64,000 nt of DNA from Pseudomonas sp. C1C7 (GTDB lineage: Bacteria > Pseudomonadota > Gammaproteobacteria > Pseudomonadales > Pseudomonadaceae), in contig NZ_JABFMP010000014.1 in NCBI RefSeq assembly GCF_013359595.1, positions 86,805 to 150,804 on the forward strand. Reading direction: 5' to 3'. A model generated the notes under the pieces. That model was not told the DNA's origin. It worked only from the letters and a program-made list of their open reading frames with translations, and did no database searches. This document shows positions 36,616 to 45,536 of the stretch, piece by piece (the stretch's first letter is position 1; every line of letters begins with the position of its first letter). Made by a program: the position numbers and the translations under genes.

Positions 36616-36820
36616 TGGAGTTAGCAAGGGCTATGCCCAGCCGGCGCGAACAGGCGATATCCGCATTTTTCGGCTACGAATCGCAAACTATTTGGATATC
36701 GAGCGCGTTGTGCGGCACCACGGCGCACAACAACGGTGCCAAAAGTGGCCTATCCCCGGGAAAAACGCTACCCGGGACGTCACTTCAGCGCACAAACGCG
36801 CTCAACTCAAGGGCGGGGCG

Positions 36821-38071
36821 TTACCAAAATTTCCAAGTGTAGGTGGTGATCAGGCGGTTCTCGACCCAGTCATTGCCGTGGCTGAACTTGGAGACGACGT
36901 TGCCGGCCTCCACGCCCACACCCTTGAGCGGGCCGCTTTGCACCACGTAAGACAACACCACGTCGCGCTCCTGCTCCGCTGCCTGGCTCAGGTTGTCGCC
37001 GCGATCGATCGAGGTGCCCTTGAAGTAACGGGTCATGAAGTTCAGACCCGGCATGCCGAGGGCAGCGAAGTCATAGTCGTAACGGACCTGCCAGGATTTT
37101 TCGTTGGGCTTGATGAACCCCACCCGCGACCAGTTCACCAGGAACGGCTGCGGCACGTAACCGCCCAAGGTCGGGAAGTTGCTGTCGCCGAGCATGCGCT
37201 GATAGCCGACGCCGAACCGGTGCCCGCCCTTTTTAAGCGTGGTCATGGCGCCCCAGGAACGGTTGTCGATGTCGCCGTACAGCGCCTCGCCGTCCTCGCT
37301 GTTGTTGAAGTAACGCAGATCGGTCTTGAGCCCGTAGCCGTCGCCCAAATCCGCCAGATGGGTGATGCCCAGATAGTGTTGCTGGTAGATGTCTTCCAGT
37401 TGCGCGTAGAAGTAGCTGCCGGTCAGCGAGGGCGTGAAGGCATAGCTGGCACCGGCGAGGTTCATGCCGTCACTGCCGCGACGCACGCCGGAGCCGGTCT
37501 GCAGGTAGAGTTTTTCGTAGTTCGAAGAGTTACGCGCGCCGATCTCGGTCAGACGTCCCGCCGTCAGGGTCAGGCGATCGATGTCCTTGGATTCGAGCAA
37601 GGCACCGCGATAGGTCGTCACCAGTTGCCGCGAGTCGTCCATGATCACCACCGGCAGCAACGGCCGTAGCTCGCCGACTTTCAACTCGGTTTTCGAATAG
37701 CGCATTTTCAGCGTCACGCCGCCACGGCCGTATTCGTCGGCCTGCTCCTGACGGCTTTTGCTGTACGGAATGATGGTGTCATCACCACGCCCGCCACCGC
37801 CGTCCAGTCGAAAGGCGTACTGCGCCTCCGCATCGAGGCCGAACTGCAACGTGCCTTCGGTATAGCCGGAGGCGAAACGCAGGTCGAAGCCCTGGGTCCA
37901 GCTGCCCACTCGCGATTGCGGCGGGTTGTCCTCTTTGTAATCCCGATCGATGTAAAAGTTGCGCAGCCCCAGTGTCAGCTTGCTGTCGCTGACTACATCG
38001 GCCTGGGCCAACAATGGCGTCAAAAGACCTACTGTTTGAACTCCCCGAACTAACCACGCTTTATGCAACAT
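36821..38071 (-). CDS. OprD-family outer-membrane porin (aromatic carboxylate type)
   Basis: A 416-residue porin. A signal peptide ending ...LLTPLLAQA precedes the mature start DVVSDSKLTLGLRNFYIDRDY, the typical OprD opening. YTEGTLQFGLDAEAQYAFRLDGG and LLPVVIMDDSRQLVTTYRGALL are further OprD-family blocks, and the protein ends in aromatic residues (TYTWKFW) as outer-membrane beta-barrels do. Its place between the AraC pair and antABC suggests uptake of an aromatic acid such as anthranilate or benzoate, like the BenF/OpdK branch. A GGGGAAAG site precedes the ATG. Confidence 0.88.
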   Translation of the reverse strand: MLHKAWLVRGVQTVGLLTPLLAQADVVSDSKLTLGLRNFYIDRDYKEDNPPQSRVGSWTQGFDLRFASGYTEGTLQFGLDAEAQYAFRLDGGGGRGDDTIIPYSKSRQEQADEYGRGGVTLKMRYSKTELKVGELRPLLPVVIMDDSRQLVTTYRGALLESKDIDRLTLTAGRLTEIGARNSSNYEKLYLQTGSGVRRGSDGMNLAGASYAFTPSLTGSYFYAQLEDIYQQHYLGITHLADLGDGYGLKTDLRYFNNSEDGEALYGDIDNRSWGAMTTLKKGGHRFGVGYQRMLGDSNFPTLGGYVPQPFLVNWSRVGFIKPNEKSWQVRYDYDFAALGMPGLNFMTRYFKGTSIDRGDNLSQAAEQERDVVLSYVVQSGPLKGVGVEAGNVVSKFSHGNDWVENRLITTYTWKFW

Positions 38072-38432
38072 ATTATTTCTTTCCCCTGTCGCGTATATGG
38101 CAACACATAAATAGAAGGCACTTTCGGTACAGAACCAGAACCATCACTCATGGCAGTTTTCAGTGACCTGCAGCGAGACACTCTGACGGTGCTTCGGTTG
38201 AAATTAAGCCGTAACAAGTTCGTCATCGGCTATCCCGTTACTGAAGGACAAATAGCCGTTTGCTCAGCCACAGGATTGCGCACAAGCCAGTATTTACGGG
38301 CCTTTCATTGCCCCCAGCCGGATATCGGGGCTTATTTTCCGGATGGGTTTCCACTACTAATCGGATAGACCCTGTCGGCCACCCCGTCATTAAATGAAGA
38401 CGTGAATTAGCCCATTGGCCGAGGACTGGGAA
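38072..38432. other. Promoter region between the porin gene and antA
   Basis: The 361-bp gap holds no convincing gene. Its right part contains three GGATA/GGATG blocks at 38320, 38341 and 38363, spaced 21 and 22 bp, followed by an AT-rich TCATTAAAT (about 38387-38395) that could be a -10 box. This resembles XylS-type activation sites (see findings). Confidence 0.5.
38309..38367 (+). promoter_or_regulatory. Candidate XylS/AntR-type sites before antA
   Basis: GGATA (38320-38324), GGATG (38341-38345) and GGATA (38363-38367) recur every 21-22 bp, on the same DNA face. XylS-family sites follow TGCA-N6-GGNTA with 21-bp period; here only the GGAT halves are clear. The last block would overlap a -35 region 17 bp before the possible -10. 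Confidence 0.45.
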
Positions 38433-39836
38433 ATGACAACTGCACGAAGTGTCGAACAGTGGAAAAGTTATATTGAAAGTTGCCTGGACTTTCGCCCGCA
38501 GGACGGTGTTTATCGCATTGCCCGCGATATGTTCACCGACCCGGAACTGTTCGATCTGGAAATGGAACTGATTTTCGAGAAGAACTGGATCTACGCCTGC
38601 CACGAAAGCGAGATCGCCAATAATCACGACTTCATGACCCTGCGTGCCGGCCGCCAGCCGCTGATCATCACCCGCGACGGCGAAGGCCGCCTCAACGCCC
38701 TGATCAACGCCTGCCAGCACCGTGGCACCACCCTCACCCGCGTCGGCAAGGGCAACCAGTCGACCTTCACCTGTCCCTTCCATGCCTGGTGCTACAAGAG
38801 CGACGGCCGCCTGGTGAAGGTCAAGGCGCCGGGTGAATACCCCGAAGGCTTCGACAAGGCCACCCGCGGCCTGAAAAAGGCCCGCATCGAAAGCTACAAC
38901 GGCTTCGTTTTCGTCAGCCTCAATGTGGACGGCACCGACACCCTGGAAGACTTCCTGGGCGACGCCAAAGTGTTCTTCGACATGATGGTGGCGCAGTCGC
39001 CGACCGGTCAGCTCGAAGTGCTGCCGGGCAAGTCGGCCTACACCTATGACGGCAACTGGAAGTTGCAGAACGAGAACGGCCTGGACGGTTATCACGTCAG
39101 CACCGTGCACTACAACTACGTGGCCACCGTGCAGCACCGCCAGCAGGTCAACGCCGAGAAAGGCCTGACTGCCAGCGACACCCTGGACTACAGCAAGCTC
39201 GGCGCCGGCGACAAGGAAACCGACGACGGCTGGTTCGCCTTCCACAACGGTCACAGCGTGCTGTTCAGCGACATGCCCAACCCGGCCGTGCGCCCGGGCT
39301 ACGCCAGCATCATGCCGCGTCTGGTCGAAGAGCACGGCCAGGGCAAGGCCGAATGGATGATGCACCGCCTGCGCAACCTCAACGTCTACCCGAGCATGTT
39401 TTTCCTCGACCAGATCAGCTCGCAGCTGCGGATCATCCGCCCGCTGGCCTGGAACAAGACCGAGATCAACAGCTTCTGCCTGGGCGTGGTCGGCGAGTCG
39501 GATGCCGATCGGGAAAACCGTATTCGCCAGTTCGAAGATTTCTTCAACGTGTCCGGCATGGGCACCCCCGATGACCTGGTGGAATTCCGTGAAGCCCAGC
39601 GCGGTTTCCAGGCCCGCCTGGAACGCTGGAGCGACATCTCCCGCGGCGAAGGCAAGTGGGTCGAAGGCCCTACCCGCAACAGCGAAACCATCGGCATTTC
39701 TCCGGCCCTGACCGGCACCGAGTTCACCCATGAAGGCCTGTACGTCAACCAGCACGCCAACTGGCAACGCTTCCTGCTCGAAGGCCTGGCGCGCAAGGCG
39801 GCCGAAGAACAACCGTTGAAACTGCGTGAGGTGTGA
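38433..39836 (+). CDS. antA: Anthranilate 1,2-dioxygenase large subunit
   Basis: A 467-residue Rieske non-haem iron oxygenase alpha subunit that converts anthranilate to catechol with loss of ammonia and CO2. Rieske ligands are in CQHRGTTL and CPFHAWCYK (C-x-H...C-x2-H, about residues 88-112). The mononuclear iron site is in LQNENGLDGYHVSTVHYNY (Asp, then two His, about residues 210-228). Blocks such as RTVEQWKS-like RSVEQWKS, FEKNWIYACHESEI and DTLDYSKLGAGDKETDDGW match AntA rather than BenA. The ATG at 38433 has GAGGA upstream. Confidence 0.92.
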   Translation: MTTARSVEQWKSYIESCLDFRPQDGVYRIARDMFTDPELFDLEMELIFEKNWIYACHESEIANNHDFMTLRAGRQPLIITRDGEGRLNALINACQHRGTTLTRVGKGNQSTFTCPFHAWCYKSDGRLVKVKAPGEYPEGFDKATRGLKKARIESYNGFVFVSLNVDGTDTLEDFLGDAKVFFDMMVAQSPTGQLEVLPGKSAYTYDGNWKLQNENGLDGYHVSTVHYNYVATVQHRQQVNAEKGLTASDTLDYSKLGAGDKETDDGWFAFHNGHSVLFSDMPNPAVRPGYASIMPRLVEEHGQGKAEWMMHRLRNLNVYPSMFFLDQISSQLRIIRPLAWNKTEINSFCLGVVGESDADRENRIRQFEDFFNVSGMGTPDDLVEFREAQRGFQARLERWSDISRGEGKWVEGPTRNSETIGISPALTGTEFTHEGLYVNQHANWQRFLLEGLARKAAEEQPLKLREV

Positions 39837-39838
39837 AC

Positions 39839-40330
39839 ATGAATCCGCAACTGCAATACCGCGTCGAGCAATTTCTCTACCGCAACGCCGAGGCCTGCGA
39901 TGCCCAGGACTGGGACAGCTACCTGGACATGTTCAGCGACGACAGCGAGTTCCACCTGCCGCAGTGGGATTCGGAGCACGTCTACACCACCGACCCGAAA
40001 AAAGGCATGTCGCTGATCTACTACCCCAACCGTGGCGGCCTGGAAGACCGGGTGTTCCGCATCCGCACCGGCAAGGCCGCCTCGACCATCCCGATGCCGC
40101 GCACCCTGCACCTGATCAGCAATGTGCGTATCGCGCCGCTGGCGGACGATGAGCTGGAAGTGCGGGTCAACTGGAGCACCCAGTACTACCGCATGCAGAC
40201 CGCCGAGCAGTTCTTCGGCCGCGCCACCTACCGCCTGCGCCCCGACGGCGAGAGCTGGAAGATCGCCCGCAAGCACGTGGTCCTGCTCAACGACACGATC
40301 AATTCCGTGCTCGATTTTTACCATCTCTGA
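39839..40330 (+). CDS. antB: Anthranilate 1,2-dioxygenase small subunit
   Basis: A 163-residue beta subunit of the ring-hydroxylating dioxygenase, with the NTF2-like cone fold that trimerises with AntA. Family blocks are VEQFLYRNAEACDAQDWDSYLDMF, KKGMSLIYYPNRGGLEDRVFRI and ARKHVVLLNDTINSVLDFYHL. It starts 2 bp after the antA stop, with GAGG inside the antA end as its ribosome site. Confidence 0.93.
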   Translation: MNPQLQYRVEQFLYRNAEACDAQDWDSYLDMFSDDSEFHLPQWDSEHVYTTDPKKGMSLIYYPNRGGLEDRVFRIRTGKAASTIPMPRTLHLISNVRIAPLADDELEVRVNWSTQYYRMQTAEQFFGRATYRLRPDGESWKIARKHVVLLNDTINSVLDFYHL

Positions 40331-40349
40331 ACCCTGCGGATTAACGCTC

Positions 40350-41372
40350 ATGACGTACAAGGTCGCCTTCAGTTTCGCCGACGGCAAAACACGCTTCTGC
40401 AATGTGCAGAACAACGAAATCCTGCTCGATGCGGCCCTGCGCAGCGGGATCAAGATTCCGCTGGATTGCCGCGAAGGGGTTTGCGCGACCTGCCAGGGCC
40501 GCTGTGAATCCGGGCAGTACACCCAGGACTACGTGGACGATGAAGCGCTGTCGGCCAGCGATCTGGCCGAGCGCAAGGTGCTGACCTGCCAGACCCGCGT
40601 GCAGTCGGATGCCGCCTTCTACTTCGACTTCGATTCCAGCCTCTGCGGCAGTAACGGTCCGAGCAGCCTGCAAGGCACCGTGAGCGAGGTGCGCCAGGTC
40701 TCGCCGACCACCGCCATCGTCCATGTCGAAGTGGGTGATGCGGGTGCGGCGCTGGACTACCTGCCGGGCCAGTACGCGCGCCTGCAGGTTCCGGGCACCG
40801 AGCATCGGCGTTCGTATTCCTTCGCCTGCGCGCCGGGCAGCAGCAACCTGCAGTTCCTGATTCGCCTGCTGCCCAGCGGCGTGATGACCGACTACGTGCG
40901 CGATCGCTGTCAGGTCGGCGACGTGATCCACATGGAGGCGCCGCTGGGGGCCTTCTACCTGCGCCACATCGACCGCCCGCTGGTGATGGTCGCCGGCGGC
41001 ACCGGGCTGTCGGCGTTCCTGGGCATGCTCGACCAGATCGCCGAACGCGGCGGCTGCGGTCATCCGGTGCATCTGTATTACGGCGTGCGCGAAGCCGCGG
41101 ACCTGTGCGAGGTCGCGCGCATCGAGGCCTACGCCGCACGCATCCCGGGCTTCCGATTCACCCCCGTGGTCAGCAACCCCGACCCCGACTGGCCGGGCAA
41201 GACCGGCTACATCGCCGAACACCTGGAACTGGCCGAACTGCGTGACCAGCCCGTCGACCTGTACCTGTGCGGTCCGCCGCCGATGGTCGAGTCGATCAAG
41301 GACTGGCGCCAGCAACATGGCCTGGAGCAAAGCCGCCTGTACCTGGAGAAATTCACCGAAAGCAACAGCTGA
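40350..41372 (+). CDS. antC: Anthranilate 1,2-dioxygenase reductase
   Basis: A 340-residue electron-transfer component taking electrons from NADH to the Rieske centre. The order is an N-terminal plant-type [2Fe-2S] ferredoxin (CREGVCATCQGRC and a fourth Cys in LTCQTRV, about residues 41-90), an FAD domain (RRSYSFACAPG, about residues 153-163) and an NAD domain (MVAGGTGLSAFLGML and YLCGPPPMVESIKDW). This class IB layout is that of AntC/BenC. It follows antB by 19 bp and completes the operon. Confidence 0.93.
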   Translation: MTYKVAFSFADGKTRFCNVQNNEILLDAALRSGIKIPLDCREGVCATCQGRCESGQYTQDYVDDEALSASDLAERKVLTCQTRVQSDAAFYFDFDSSLCGSNGPSSLQGTVSEVRQVSPTTAIVHVEVGDAGAALDYLPGQYARLQVPGTEHRRSYSFACAPGSSNLQFLIRLLPSGVMTDYVRDRCQVGDVIHMEAPLGAFYLRHIDRPLVMVAGGTGLSAFLGMLDQIAERGGCGHPVHLYYGVREAADLCEVARIEAYAARIPGFRFTPVVSNPDPDWPGKTGYIAEHLELAELRDQPVDLYLCGPPPMVESIKDWRQQHGLEQSRLYLEKFTESNS

Positions 41373-41475
41373 TGCAGCACCCCATAACAACAATCAATCG
41401 GCCCGTCCGAACACAGAACACTGCCCTCATCGATATCCACCGTGCTCTGGCACGACCTACTTCATAGGCCGCCTC

Positions 41476-42636
41476 ATGAAAAACCTGGTATTGCGTGCAT
41501 GTCTGGCAACCTCCCTCTGTGCAGCGATCGCTGCCCAGGCTGCGGAGCCTGTCCGAATCGGCTTCATCACCACCCTTTCCACGCCCGCCGGCTACCTGGG
41601 CGAAGACTCGCGCGACGGCTTCCAGCTGGCGATCGACCAGGAAGGCGGCAAGCTGGGTGGCGTGCCAGTGCAACTGATCGTCGAGGACGACGGCCTGCAA
41701 CCGGCCAAGGCCAAGCAGATCGCCGACCGCATGAGCCTGGACGGCGTCTCGCTGTACACCGGGGTGATCTTTTCCAACGTGCTGGCGGCGGTGATCAACA
41801 CCGCCACCAAGGACGGTTTCTACGTCAGCAACAACACCGCGCCTTCGACCCTGGCCGGTGAGAAATGCATGGCCAACTACTTCGTCGGTTCCTACCAGAA
41901 CGACACCCCGCACGAGATGGCCGGTGTCGCCGCCAACGAGCTGGGCTACAAAAAGATGGTGATCCTGGCGCCCAACTATCAGGGTGGCCGCGATGCACTG
42001 GCCGGCTTCAAGCGCACCTTCAAGGGCGAAGTGACCGAGATCTACACCAAGCTCAACCAGCTGGACTTCTCGGTGGAACTGGCCCGCGTGCGGGCGCTGG
42101 CGCCGGATGCGATCTTCCAGTTCCACCCGGGCGGTGGCGGCATCAACTTCGCCAAGCAGTACGGCGGTTCGGGCCTGTCGGCGCAGATCCCGATGGTGGT
42201 GCCGGTGTTCTCCATGGATGAACGCATGCTCGCCGCCACCGGCGATGTGGCCAAAGGCACCAACGTGGTCACTCTGTGGAACCCGCAATCGGACAACCCG
42301 GCCAACCAGGCCTTCGTCAAAGCCTTCACCGAGAAGTACAAGCGCACCCCGACGGTGTATGCCGCCCAGACCTACGACACGGCACGGCTGATTGGAGCGG
42401 CCTTGAAAACTTCGCAAGGCAACCTGAAAGACCAGGCGGCGTTCCGCGACGCGATGAAGAACGTCAAGTTCGACTCCATCCGTGGCGACTTCAGCTTCGC
42501 GCAAAACCAGCACCCGGTGATCGACTGGTACCTGCTGCAAGTGCAGGCCGGCGCCGACGGCAAGCTGGTGGAAGTGCCGATCAAGACCCTGGCGACCCGT
42601 CACGTCGACAGCTACGCGGCTCAATGCTCGATTTGA
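41476..42636 (+). CDS. Periplasmic substrate-binding protein of a branched-chain-type ABC importer
   Basis: A 386-residue LivK-like binding protein. Signal peptide MKNLVLRACLATSLCAAIAAQAA, then PVRIGFITTLSTPAGYLGEDSRDGF as the first strand of a type I periplasmic fold. The family's many relatives bind aromatic acids as well as amino acids. It lies 103 bp after antC and about 215 bp before two permease and two ATPase genes in the same orientation. Import of anthranilate or a precursor is the likely role, by context only. Repeats separate it from the permease genes, possibly making it more strongly expressed, as is common for binding proteins. Confidence 0.88.
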   Translation: MKNLVLRACLATSLCAAIAAQAAEPVRIGFITTLSTPAGYLGEDSRDGFQLAIDQEGGKLGGVPVQLIVEDDGLQPAKAKQIADRMSLDGVSLYTGVIFSNVLAAVINTATKDGFYVSNNTAPSTLAGEKCMANYFVGSYQNDTPHEMAGVAANELGYKKMVILAPNYQGGRDALAGFKRTFKGEVTEIYTKLNQLDFSVELARVRALAPDAIFQFHPGGGGINFAKQYGGSGLSAQIPMVVPVFSMDERMLAATGDVAKGTNVVTLWNPQSDNPANQAFVKAFTEKYKRTPTVYAAQTYDTARLIGAALKTSQGNLKDQAAFRDAMKNVKFDSIRGDFSFAQNQHPVIDWYLLQVQAGADGKLVEVPIKTLATRHVDSYAAQCSI

Positions 42637-42647
42637 CCGATACCTGA

Positions 42648-42830
42648 CTGTAGGAGCGGACCGGTCGGCCGCCACAGAACCTGTAGCAGGCTTCGCCAGC
42701 TGCTACAGGGACCGTGGTTTGGCTTGACTGAGTGGAATTCAGGCTTGCCCGCGAAGAGGGAGTTTCAGGCGACATCGATGTTGGATGTGCCGGCCCTTTC
42801 GCGGGCAAGCCTCGCTCCTACAGGGGTCTT
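42648..42830. repeat. Cluster of REP-type and GTAGCAGC-type repeats
   Basis: TGTAGGAGCGG, then CCTGTAGCAGGCTTCGCCAGCTGCTACAGGG (about 42690-42720, a hairpin of the second repeat family), then GGCTTGCCCGCGAAGAGGG and the facing CCCTTTCGCGGGCAAGCCTCGCTCCTACAGG near 42798-42826. The cluster lies between the binding-protein gene and the first permease gene. Confidence 0.7.
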
Positions 42831-42851
42831 GAATGGATGAGGAACGCTGAA

Positions 42852-43763
42852 ATGCTATTGCTCGAACAGATTCTCAATGGCCTGCAATACAGCGCCCTGC
42901 TGTTTCTGCTGGCCTCAGGCCTGACCCTGATTTTCGGCATCATGGGCGTGATCAACCTCGCCCACGGTGCCTTTTACATGGTCGGTGCGTTCTGCGCCGC
43001 CTACACCGCCATGTCCACCGGTTCGTTCTGGCTCGGTGGCTTGGCTGCGCTGATCGGCTCGGCCTGTTACGGCGCGCTGATCGAAACCTCGATCATGCGA
43101 CGCCTCTACAAACGCGATCATCTGGACCAGGTGCTGGCGACCCTGGCCGTGGTGTTTTTCAGCAACGAACTGCTGACCCTGATCTTCGGTCGCAGCCCGC
43201 CGGCGATGCCCACCCCCGAGTGGTACTCAAGCTTTGTCGAAGTGCTGCCGGGGCTGATGTACCCGGTCAGCCGCTTGCTGTTCATCGGTACCGGATTGCT
43301 GGTGGCGGTGGGCATGTGGCTGCTGATCAATCACACGCGCCTGGGCATGCTGATCCGTGCCGGTGCCGATGACCATGAGATGGTCGGCGCGCTGGGCGTC
43401 AACATCGCTCGCCTGTACACCCTGGTGTTCGTCTTCGGTTGCGTGCTGTGCGGTCTGGCCGGGTTCATGGCGGCGCCGCTGCTGTCGGTGGAGATCGGCA
43501 TGGGCGAGAAGATCCTGATCACCACCTTCGTGGTCATCGTCGTCGGCGGTGTCGGCTCGGTGCGCGGCGCGCTGGTGGGGGCCTTGCTGATCGGCATGGT
43601 CGACAGCCTGGGCCGCGCCTACATTCCGCCGCTGCTGGATCAACTGCTGCCCAGCGAAACCAGCGGCACTCTGAGCGCCGGGCTGATTTCCGCCAGCGCC
43701 TACATCGTCATGGCCCTGGTGCTGCTGGTGCGTCCGCGCGGCCTGCTGCCGGCCCGTGCCTGA
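42852..43763 (+). CDS. ABC transporter permease, LivH type
   Basis: A 303-residue inner-membrane permease with about 8-9 helices. QILNGLQYSALLFLLASGLTLIFGIMGVINLAHGAFYMVG is the N-terminal signature, and the cytoplasmic coupling region is TRLGMLIRAGADDHEMVGALGVNIARLY. It pairs with the LivM-like permease that follows. The start at 42852 has GAGGAA upstream. Confidence 0.92.
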   Translation: MLLLEQILNGLQYSALLFLLASGLTLIFGIMGVINLAHGAFYMVGAFCAAYTAMSTGSFWLGGLAALIGSACYGALIETSIMRRLYKRDHLDQVLATLAVVFFSNELLTLIFGRSPPAMPTPEWYSSFVEVLPGLMYPVSRLLFIGTGLLVAVGMWLLINHTRLGMLIRAGADDHEMVGALGVNIARLYTLVFVFGCVLCGLAGFMAAPLLSVEIGMGEKILITTFVVIVVGGVGSVRGALVGALLIGMVDSLGRAYIPPLLDQLLPSETSGTLSAGLISASAYIVMALVLLVRPRGLLPARA

Positions 43764-43773
43764 GGAGAACGTC

Positions 43774-44790
43774 ATGTCACCACGCCTCATCATCGACCTC
43801 GCGTGCCTGGCGACTTTCGCCTGCATGCCGCTATTGGCCCATTGGCTTCACGAGCCCTATCTGGTCAGCTTCTTCACCCGCCTTGCCATCTACGGCATGG
43901 CAGCCATCAGCCTGGACCTGCTGATCGGCTACGGCGCCATGGTCAGCTTCGGCCATGCCGCGTTCTTCGGCCTGGGCGGCTACATCGTCGGCGTCGTCGC
44001 CTTCCACACCTCGCAAGGCATGCCACTGTGGGGTTGGGACGGCAGCAACAGCGCGCTGGTGGTGTGGCCGCTGGCCCTGCTGGTGTGCGCGCTGTTCTCG
44101 CTGCTGGTGGGTTACCTGTCGCTGCGCACCAGTGGCGTGCAGTTCATCATGATCACCCTCGCCTTCGGCCAGATGCTTTACTTCGTGCTCGGCTCGCTGT
44201 CGCTGTACGGTGGCGACGACGGTATCCTGCTCAACGAGCGCAATACCTTGGGCGCCCTGAACCTGGGGGACGCCAACCACTTCTACTACCTGTGCGTGGC
44301 CTTGTTGGCCGGCTGGCTGCTGCTGTGCCGGCGGCTGGTCAATTCGCGGTTCGGCTTCGTGTTGCGCGGGCTCAAGCAGAGCGAGCGGCGCAGTGTCAGC
44401 CTGGGCCTCAAACCCTTGCGCTATCGCCTGACAGCCTTCGTGATCGCCGGCACCGGCGGTGGCCTGGCGGGGATTCTGTGGGCCAACTACGCGCTGTTCG
44501 TCAGCCCCGACATGGGCGCCTGGCACAAGTCCGGCGAATTGATGGCGATGGTGATCCTTGGCGGCGTCGGCACCCTGCTCGGCCCATTGCTCGGCGCGGC
44601 CACCTACCTGGGCCTGGAGCAGGTGCTGAGCCAGTGGACCGAACACTGGATGCTGATCTTCGGACCACTGCTGTTGCTGGTGGTGCTGTTCGGCAAGAAA
44701 GGCGTCTACGGCTTGCTGCTGAGCCTGTTGCAGCGCAAACCGAAGATCGTCGCCATCCCGTCGAACGCCGCCGTGGAGGCCCGCCCATGA
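43774..44790 (+). CDS. ABC transporter permease, LivM type
   Basis: A 338-residue second permease. The FTRLAIYGMAAISLDLLIGYGAMVSFGHAAFFGLGGYIVG block and the coupling loop SRFGFVLRGLKQSERRSVSLGLKPLRYRLTAFVIAG are characteristic. TGAGGAGAACGTC precedes the ATG at 43774, and the stop overlaps the next start (ATGA). Confidence 0.92.
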   Translation: MSPRLIIDLACLATFACMPLLAHWLHEPYLVSFFTRLAIYGMAAISLDLLIGYGAMVSFGHAAFFGLGGYIVGVVAFHTSQGMPLWGWDGSNSALVVWPLALLVCALFSLLVGYLSLRTSGVQFIMITLAFGQMLYFVLGSLSLYGGDDGILLNERNTLGALNLGDANHFYYLCVALLAGWLLLCRRLVNSRFGFVLRGLKQSERRSVSLGLKPLRYRLTAFVIAGTGGGLAGILWANYALFVSPDMGAWHKSGELMAMVILGGVGTLLGPLLGAATYLGLEQVLSQWTEHWMLIFGPLLLLVVLFGKKGVYGLLLSLLQRKPKIVAIPSNAAVEARP

Positions 44791-45536
44791 GCGCACAACT
44801 GTCGATTCGCGATCTGCACAAGGCCTTCGGCGCGGTGAAGGCCACCAACGGCGCCAGCCTCGAACTGGCCAAGGGCGAACTGCACGCCATCATCGGCCCG
44901 AACGGCGCCGGCAAGTCCACGCTGATCGCGCAGATCGCCGGGGAGATTTTTCCCGACCGCGGCCAGATTCACTTCGACGGCCAGGACATCACCCGCGTGC
45001 CGGCCTGGCAGCGCCCTCGCCTGGGCCTGGCGCGGGCGTTTCAGGTCAGCCAGCTGTACACCGAATTCACCCTGCGGGAGAACGTCGCCCTGGCCATCGC
45101 CGCCCGCGAAGGCAAGGCGTTCGGCATGTGGCGCCCGTTGAGCCGCGACACCCGCCTGCTGGAGCCGGCCCTGGGTTACTTGCAGCAAGTGGGCCTGGGC
45201 CCGCGCGCGCAAGACCCGGTGCACGAGCTGTCCCACGGCGAACGGCGCCAGCTGGAAATCGCCCTGGCACTGGCGCAGGAGGCCTCGGTGCTGCTGCTCG
45301 ATGAGCCGATGGCCGGGATGGGGGCCGACGAGTCGGCGCGCATGACCGAACTGCTGCACAGCCTCAAGGGCCGCTACGCGATCCTTTTGGTGGAGCACGA
45401 CATGGACGCGGTGTTCGCCCTCGCCGACCGCATCACCGTGCTGGTCTACGGCCAGACCGTACTGACCGGCAGCGTCGAACATGTGCGCAACGACCCGCAG
45501 GTGCGGGCCGCTTACCTGGGAGAAGAACATGCTTGA
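44787..45536 (+). CDS. ABC transporter ATP-binding protein, LivG type
   Basis: A 249-residue ATPase. Walker A is GPNGAGKST (about residues 36-44), the signature is LSHGERRQLEIALAL (LSHGE, about residues 149-153), and Walker B is VLLLDEPMAG; the D-loop and H-loop (LLVEHDMDAVF) follow. It overlaps the permease gene by 4 bp and the next ATPase gene by 8 bp, so the operon is tightly coupled. Confidence 0.93.
   Translation: MSAQLSIRDLHKAFGAVKATNGASLELAKGELHAIIGPNGAGKSTLIAQIAGEIFPDRGQIHFDGQDITRVPAWQRPRLGLARAFQVSQLYTEFTLRENVALAIAAREGKAFGMWRPLSRDTRLLEPALGYLQQVGLGPRAQDPVHELSHGERRQLEIALALAQEASVLLLDEPMAGMGADESARMTELLHSLKGRYAILLVEHDMDAVFALADRITVLVYGQTVLTGSVEHVRNDPQVRAAYLGEEHA

Noticed and set aside
40122..40349. 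In-frame extension of antC into antB (416-codon frame)
   Set aside because: The extra 76 residues lie in another frame of antB and are Ser/Ala/Arg-rich; the ferredoxin domain begins at the ATG at 40350.
41430..41460. Possible XylS-type site before the ABC importer (TGCC-N6-GATAT)
   Set aside because: Only one half-site is seen and it lacks the GGNTA form; no 21-bp repeat accompanies it.
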